A stretch of 64,000 bases of DNA from Gilliamella sp. ESL0405. Its GTDB lineage: Bacteria > Pseudomonadota > Gammaproteobacteria > Enterobacterales > Orbaceae. A program made the position numbers and the translations under genes. Shown here one piece after another: positions 61,065-64,000 of this stretch. Every line of letters begins with the position of its first letter. The first letter of the stretch is position 1. The notes beneath the pieces were generated by a model. It was given only the letters and a program-made list of their open reading frames with translations, was not told where the DNA came from and searched no databases. The stretch is taken from positions 2,480,001-2,544,000 of the forward strand of contig NZ_CP048265.1 of assembly GCF_019469205.1 (NCBI RefSeq). The letters run 5' to 3'.

Positions 61065-61604
61065 ATGAGTGTTCCTGAAAAAAAAGCCTTAATTGATTTT
61101 ACCACACGCTGGATAAAGCAGTTTGACAACGCCCCTAAAAGTGAAGAGTTGCATGCCATACCTTCACCTTGCATAATCAAAACAGAGCAGCTAGCGGTAT
61201 ACTGGCAACCTTTTTTACTACAGCCGGCAAAAACGTTAGCTATTGCCGAACAACTGGTCGGCATTACCCTTCAACAAAGTGCCCATATTTTTTATGGCAC
61301 GCAATATGCCGGCAATATGTCTGCAAAATTTGAACAGACAAATTTAGTGTTGCTCCAAGCGTGGAATGATGATGACTTCTCTAATCTTGAACAAAATATA
61401 ATCGCCCATTTATTGCAACAAAAAAAATTAAGACGATTACCGACAATATTTATTGCCGCTACCGATGAAAGTACCGAAATTGTGGCATTAAATAACCTAA
61501 CTGGCGAAGTGGTAATTGAAGACCTGATTAGCGGTGAAGTACGCCCATTGGCAGAAAATTTAACTTGTTTTCTCAATAAGTTAACCGTTTTGCCAGCAGC
61601 GTAA
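61065..61604 (+). CDS. syd: SecY-interacting protein Syd
   Basis: A 179-residue acidic cytosolic protein that binds SecY and monitors translocase assembly. It matches E. coli Syd in several places: ALIDFTTRWIKQF, PSPCIIKTEQLAVYWQP, FYGTQYAGNMSAKFEQ and LLQAWNDDDFSNLEQNI. The ATG at 61065 aligns with the E. coli start. A TTG two codons upstream has better spacing to AAGAGA, so the true start may be 61059. It begins about 100 bp after array B and is followed by aspC. Confidence 0.92.
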   Translation: MSVPEKKALIDFTTRWIKQFDNAPKSEELHAIPSPCIIKTEQLAVYWQPFLLQPAKTLAIAEQLVGITLQQSAHIFYGTQYAGNMSAKFEQTNLVLLQAWNDDDFSNLEQNIIAHLLQQKKLRRLPTIFIAATDESTEIVALNNLTGEVVIEDLISGEVRPLAENLTCFLNKLTVLPAA

Positions 61605-61712
61605 GTTGACCCCTAAAAATTATTTATCGGTTTAACATCATTAACGAAATTGTAAAGTACAAAATAATGTGTTTATAATGCGTTGAGAGTCATTAAAGGA
61701 AATAGGTGAATT

Positions 61713-62888
61713 ATGTTTGAATATTTACTCCAAGCACCAGCTGATCCCATTTTAGGACTAGCGGATCTCTACAACAGTGATGAACGTACCAACAAAATAA
61801 ATCTTAGCGTTGGGGTTTATAAAGATGAAACCACCAAAACACCTATTTTAGAGAGTGTGAAAAAGGCAGAACGTCTATTATTAGACGAAGAAACAACAAA
61901 AAGTTATTTGCCTATTGATGGCGTCCCTCTATTCAACCTTGCAACTCAAAAACTGCTTTTCGGCAGTGAAATGGAGCGAGCACGTACCGCCCAAGCACCC
62001 GGCGGAACAGGCGCTTTACGCATCATGGCCGACTTTTTATCACGCCGCACAAAAGTAAAACGCATCTGGGTAAGCAACCCTTCATGGCCTAATCATCGCA
62101 GTGTTTTCCAAACCGCCGGACTTGAAGTGCGTGAATACCGTTATTACGATGCACAAAATCATGGACTTGATTTTGCCGGATTAATGGAAGATTTAAACCT
62201 TGTCACCGCTGGTGAAGCGGTACTATTTCATGGTTGTTGCCATAATCCAACCGGCATCGACCCTACACCAGAGCAGTGGCAAGCTATCTCTGAGCTAGCG
62301 CTAAAAAATGGCTGGCTACCGCTATTTGATTTAGCTTATCAAGGATTTGGACAAGGGATTGAAGAAGATGTCTATGGATTGCGACTTTTTGCTAATCATC
62401 ATCCTGAACTGTTGATTGCCAGCTCATATTCGAAAAACTTTGGACTTTACAATGAACGGGTTGGCGCATTTACCTTAATTGCTGCTGATGCTGAAATTGC
62501 CGATCGTAGCTTTAGTCAAGTTAAAACGATTATTCGAGCCAATTACTCTAATCCGCCGGCACATGGCGCTAAAATTGTCTCTTATATTTTAAACAATGAT
62601 GAACTAAAAGAAGAGTGGATCGACGAATTAACCAGTATGCGCCAACGTATACACCGTATGCGACAACTGTTTGTCAAAACACTGCAAGATAAAGGTGCCA
62701 ATCAAGACTTTAGTTTTATTGCAAAACAAAACGGTATGTTTTCTTTTAGCGGACTGAGTGAAGAACAAGTACTGAAATTACGTGATAATTATGGGATTTA
62801 CATTGTAAATTCCGGACGTATTAATGTTGCCGGTATGACGCTGGATAATATGTCCAGACTTTGTGAGTCGATCGTTGATGTATTATAA
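61713..62888 (+). CDS. aspC: Aspartate/aromatic aminotransferase, AspC-like
   Basis: A 391-residue class I PLP aminotransferase. The PLP lysine is in [16 protein letters not shown]. Conserved [32 protein letters not shown] and [13 protein letters not shown] are close to E. coli AspC, which makes aspartate from oxaloacetate and glutamate. It is a paralogue of the protein at 25.2-26.4 kb. It lies between arrays B and C. Confidence 0.9.
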   Translation: MFEYLLQAPADPILGLADLYNSDERTNKINLSVGVYKDETTKTPILESVKKAERLLLDEETTKSYLPIDGVPLFNLATQKLLFGSEMERARTAQAPGGTGALRIMADFLSRRTKVKRIWVSNPSWPNHRSVFQTAGLEVREYRYYDAQNHGLDFAGLMEDLNLVTAGEAVLFHGCCHNPTGIDPTPEQWQAISELALKNGWLPLFDLAYQGFGQGIEEDVYGLRLFANHHPELLIASSYSKNFGLYNERVGAFTLIAADAEIADRSFSQVKTIIRANYSNPPAHGAKIVSYILNNDELKEEWIDELTSMRQRIHRMRQLFVKTLQDKGANQDFSFIAKQNGMFSFSGLSEEQVLKLRDNYGIYIVNSGRINVAGMTLDNMSRLCESIVDVL

Positions 62889-62900
62889 ACCGTAGCTAGT

Positions 62901-62930
62901 GGCTTGATAATATTTTGATGTTATCAAGCC
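62901..62930 (+). terminator. Hairpin after aspC
   Basis: GGCTTGATAA (62901-62910) pairs perfectly with TTATCAAGCC (62921-62930) around a 10-nt loop, 12 bp past the aspC stop. No T-run follows. Confidence 0.5.
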
Positions 62931-63021
62931 GTAAAGATTACATCCTTTAAGATGCGTTATAGTTTAAAACCATACTGGTTTTATACTTAAACGTATATGT
63001 TTTCTGAAACTTTTTGACAAG

Positions 63022-63385
63022 GTTTTTATTTCTTTAAAAATTGCGGGTTTTTAGTCCGCAGGTTTCGGACGCTGTTAATCTGTCGATATTTTCATTATGG
63101 TGTCAGCGTCCGAATTAGGGGGATTTTTTGCGAAATCCCCCTAATAACCTCCTCGCAGCACCGCCCAAAGCGGTCTTCGACTGCCCTCCGCCTTCGTTCG
63201 GTCTTAACGCACCGGCGCTGATTTGTTCCGGACAAAGCAGCGCCTCGCCAAACATCCCTGTTTGGCGTGCTAACCTCGCTCAGTTGTCGGCGCTTTGTGA
63301 AGGTGCGGTCTGGTGCATTTGTTTGCTTTTGGGAAAGGTAACGGTATGGGTTTTGGGATATTTTGGAAATATCTAAAACTTTTGT
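63022..63385 (+). ncRNA. Core 4, candidate structured element
   Basis: A 364-bp core of the array C subtype. The first hairpin here is fully Watson-Crick (TGCGG at 63042-63046 with CCGCA at 63056-63060), where array B cores have two G-U pairs. Other stems match core 1, including CGCCAAACA/TGTTTGGCG. Confidence 0.5.
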
Positions 63386-63478
63386 TTTTATACTGAAACG
63401 TGGGTGTTTTCTGAAAGTTCTTGTCAGGGGGTTATGTTTTTGCTTAAACACCTATATTTTCTGAAACTTTTTGACAAG

Positions 63479-63839
63479 GTTTTTATTTCTTTAAAAATTG
63501 CGGGTTTTTAGTCCGCAGGTTTCGGACGCTGTTAATCTGTCGATATTTTCATTATGGTGCCTGCGTCCGAATAGGGGGATTTTATGCGAAATCCCCCTAT
63601 ACCCCCTCGCAGCACCACCCAAAGCGGTCTTCGACTGCCCTCCGCCTTCGTTCGGTCTTAACGCACCGACGCTGATTTGTTCCGGACAAAGCAGCGCCTC
63701 GCCAAACATCCCTGTTTGGCGTGCTAACCTCGCTCAGTTGTCGGCGCTTTGTGAAGGTGCGGTCTGGTGCATTTGTTTGCTTTTGGGAAAGGTAACGGTA
63801 TGGGTTTTGGGATATTTTGGAAATATCTAAAACTTTTGT
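63479..63839 (+). ncRNA. Core 5, candidate structured element
   Basis: A 361-bp core. Its AT-GGGGG hairpin reads ATAGGGGGATTT/AAATCCCCCTAT, a paired change from TTA/TAA in core 1. A net loss of two bases just after this stem breaks the reading frame that is open in cores 1-4. One stem (GACGCTG/CAGCGCC) has an A-C mismatch. Confidence 0.5.
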
Positions 63840-63932
63840 TTTTATACTGAAACGTGGGTGTTTTCTGAAAGTTCTTGTCAGGGGGTTGTGTTTTTGCTTA
63901 AACACCTATATTTTCTGAAACTTTTTGACAAG

Positions 63933-64000
63933 GTTTTTATTTCTTTAAAAATTGCGGGTTTTTAGTCCGCAGGTTTCGGACGCTGTTAATCTGTCGATAT
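63933..64000 (+). ncRNA. Core 6, truncated by window end
   Basis: Only the first 68 bp are present. They match cores 4 and 5 (TGCGGG...CCGCA hairpin, then GTTTCGGACGCTG), so the array continues with the same subtype. Confidence 0.45.

Larger units (their letters stand above)
62979..64000 (+). repeat. Tandem motif-core array C (continues past the window)
   Basis: It opens with a single motif at 62979 (type 1 head, type 2 tail), then core 4, a motif pair from 63386, core 5, a pair from 63840, and the start of core 6. The first period is 407 bp and the second 454 bp; the difference of about 50 bp is the missing second motif. The window ends inside core 6, so the array size is unknown. Confidence 0.95.

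Noticed and set aside
59497-64000. Integron attC cassette array
   Set aside because: Structured tandem elements suggested it, but there is no integrase, no clear RYYYAAC/GTTRRRY core pair and no cassette genes.
1-64000. tRNA or rRNA genes
   Set aside because: I looked in the intergenic gaps for TTCRANNC-type T-loops with matching stems and rRNA blocks and found none; a tRNA search tool would be the decisive check.

Overview
The window is a 64 kb piece of a chromosome from an AT-rich gammaproteobacterium. The gene set is enterobacterial in kind (rplKAJL-rpoB, ptsHI-crr, rne, sapBCDF, syd, ftsN, orn, rsgA, waaA, ygfB, RhmD-type dehydratase), but the gene order is not that of E. coli and the base composition is low in GC. 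This fits Orbaceae (Gilliamella-like gut symbionts) best. That placement is inference from gene content; there is no rRNA in the window. I saw no tRNA gene, insertion sequence, prophage or CRISPR array.

Layout. 0-9 kb, minus strand: pgk-fbaA followed by rplK-rplA-[L10 leader]-rplJ-rplL-[attenuator]-rpoB, so the glycolytic pair sits where tuf-secE-nusG is usual. 9-12 kb: rpsT, ftsN, yihY, dtd. 12-16 kb: a periplasmic inositol-phosphatase-like enzyme, a SulP transporter and HdeD. 16-20 kb: rsgA, orn, waaA, hemH. 20-23 kb: a CoA-disulfide-reductase/NADH-oxidase-like flavoprotein with a cystine-type symporter. 23-34 kb: galU, small lipoproteins, tyrB-like aminotransferase, a 163-bp tandem repeat array, ridA, ffh, rhtA-like exporter, ispB, tonB (possible Fur box), pepP, ygfB. 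34-39 kb: ptsH-ptsI-crr and pgi. 39-50 kb: two adjacent sugar-acid catabolic clusters, each with its own IclR regulator. The first (IclR, Fe-alcohol dehydrogenase, DapA-family aldolase, MFS carrier, IlvD-family dehydratase) has no certain substrate. The second is a recognisable L-rhamnonate pathway (rhmR-rhmD-rhmT-rhmA) behind an array of matching palindromic operators and a CRP-like site. 50-59 kb: metA with tandem MetJ boxes, two unknown small genes, sapFDCB without sapA, and rne.

59.5-64 kb: the most unusual part. About 362-bp GC-richer cores alternate with a roughly 40-bp motif in two tandem arrays that flank syd-aspC; the second array runs out of the window. The same motif, joined to a different core, makes the 163-bp array at 26.6-27.1 kb, and a single copy forms the 3' end and stop codon of hemH. 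The large cores can fold into a series of hairpins whose base changes between copies mostly keep pairing, while the apparent reading frame is broken in one copy. I read them as a structured, non-protein-coding repeat family spread through a recombination-prone motif; this is the best candidate for something undescribed.
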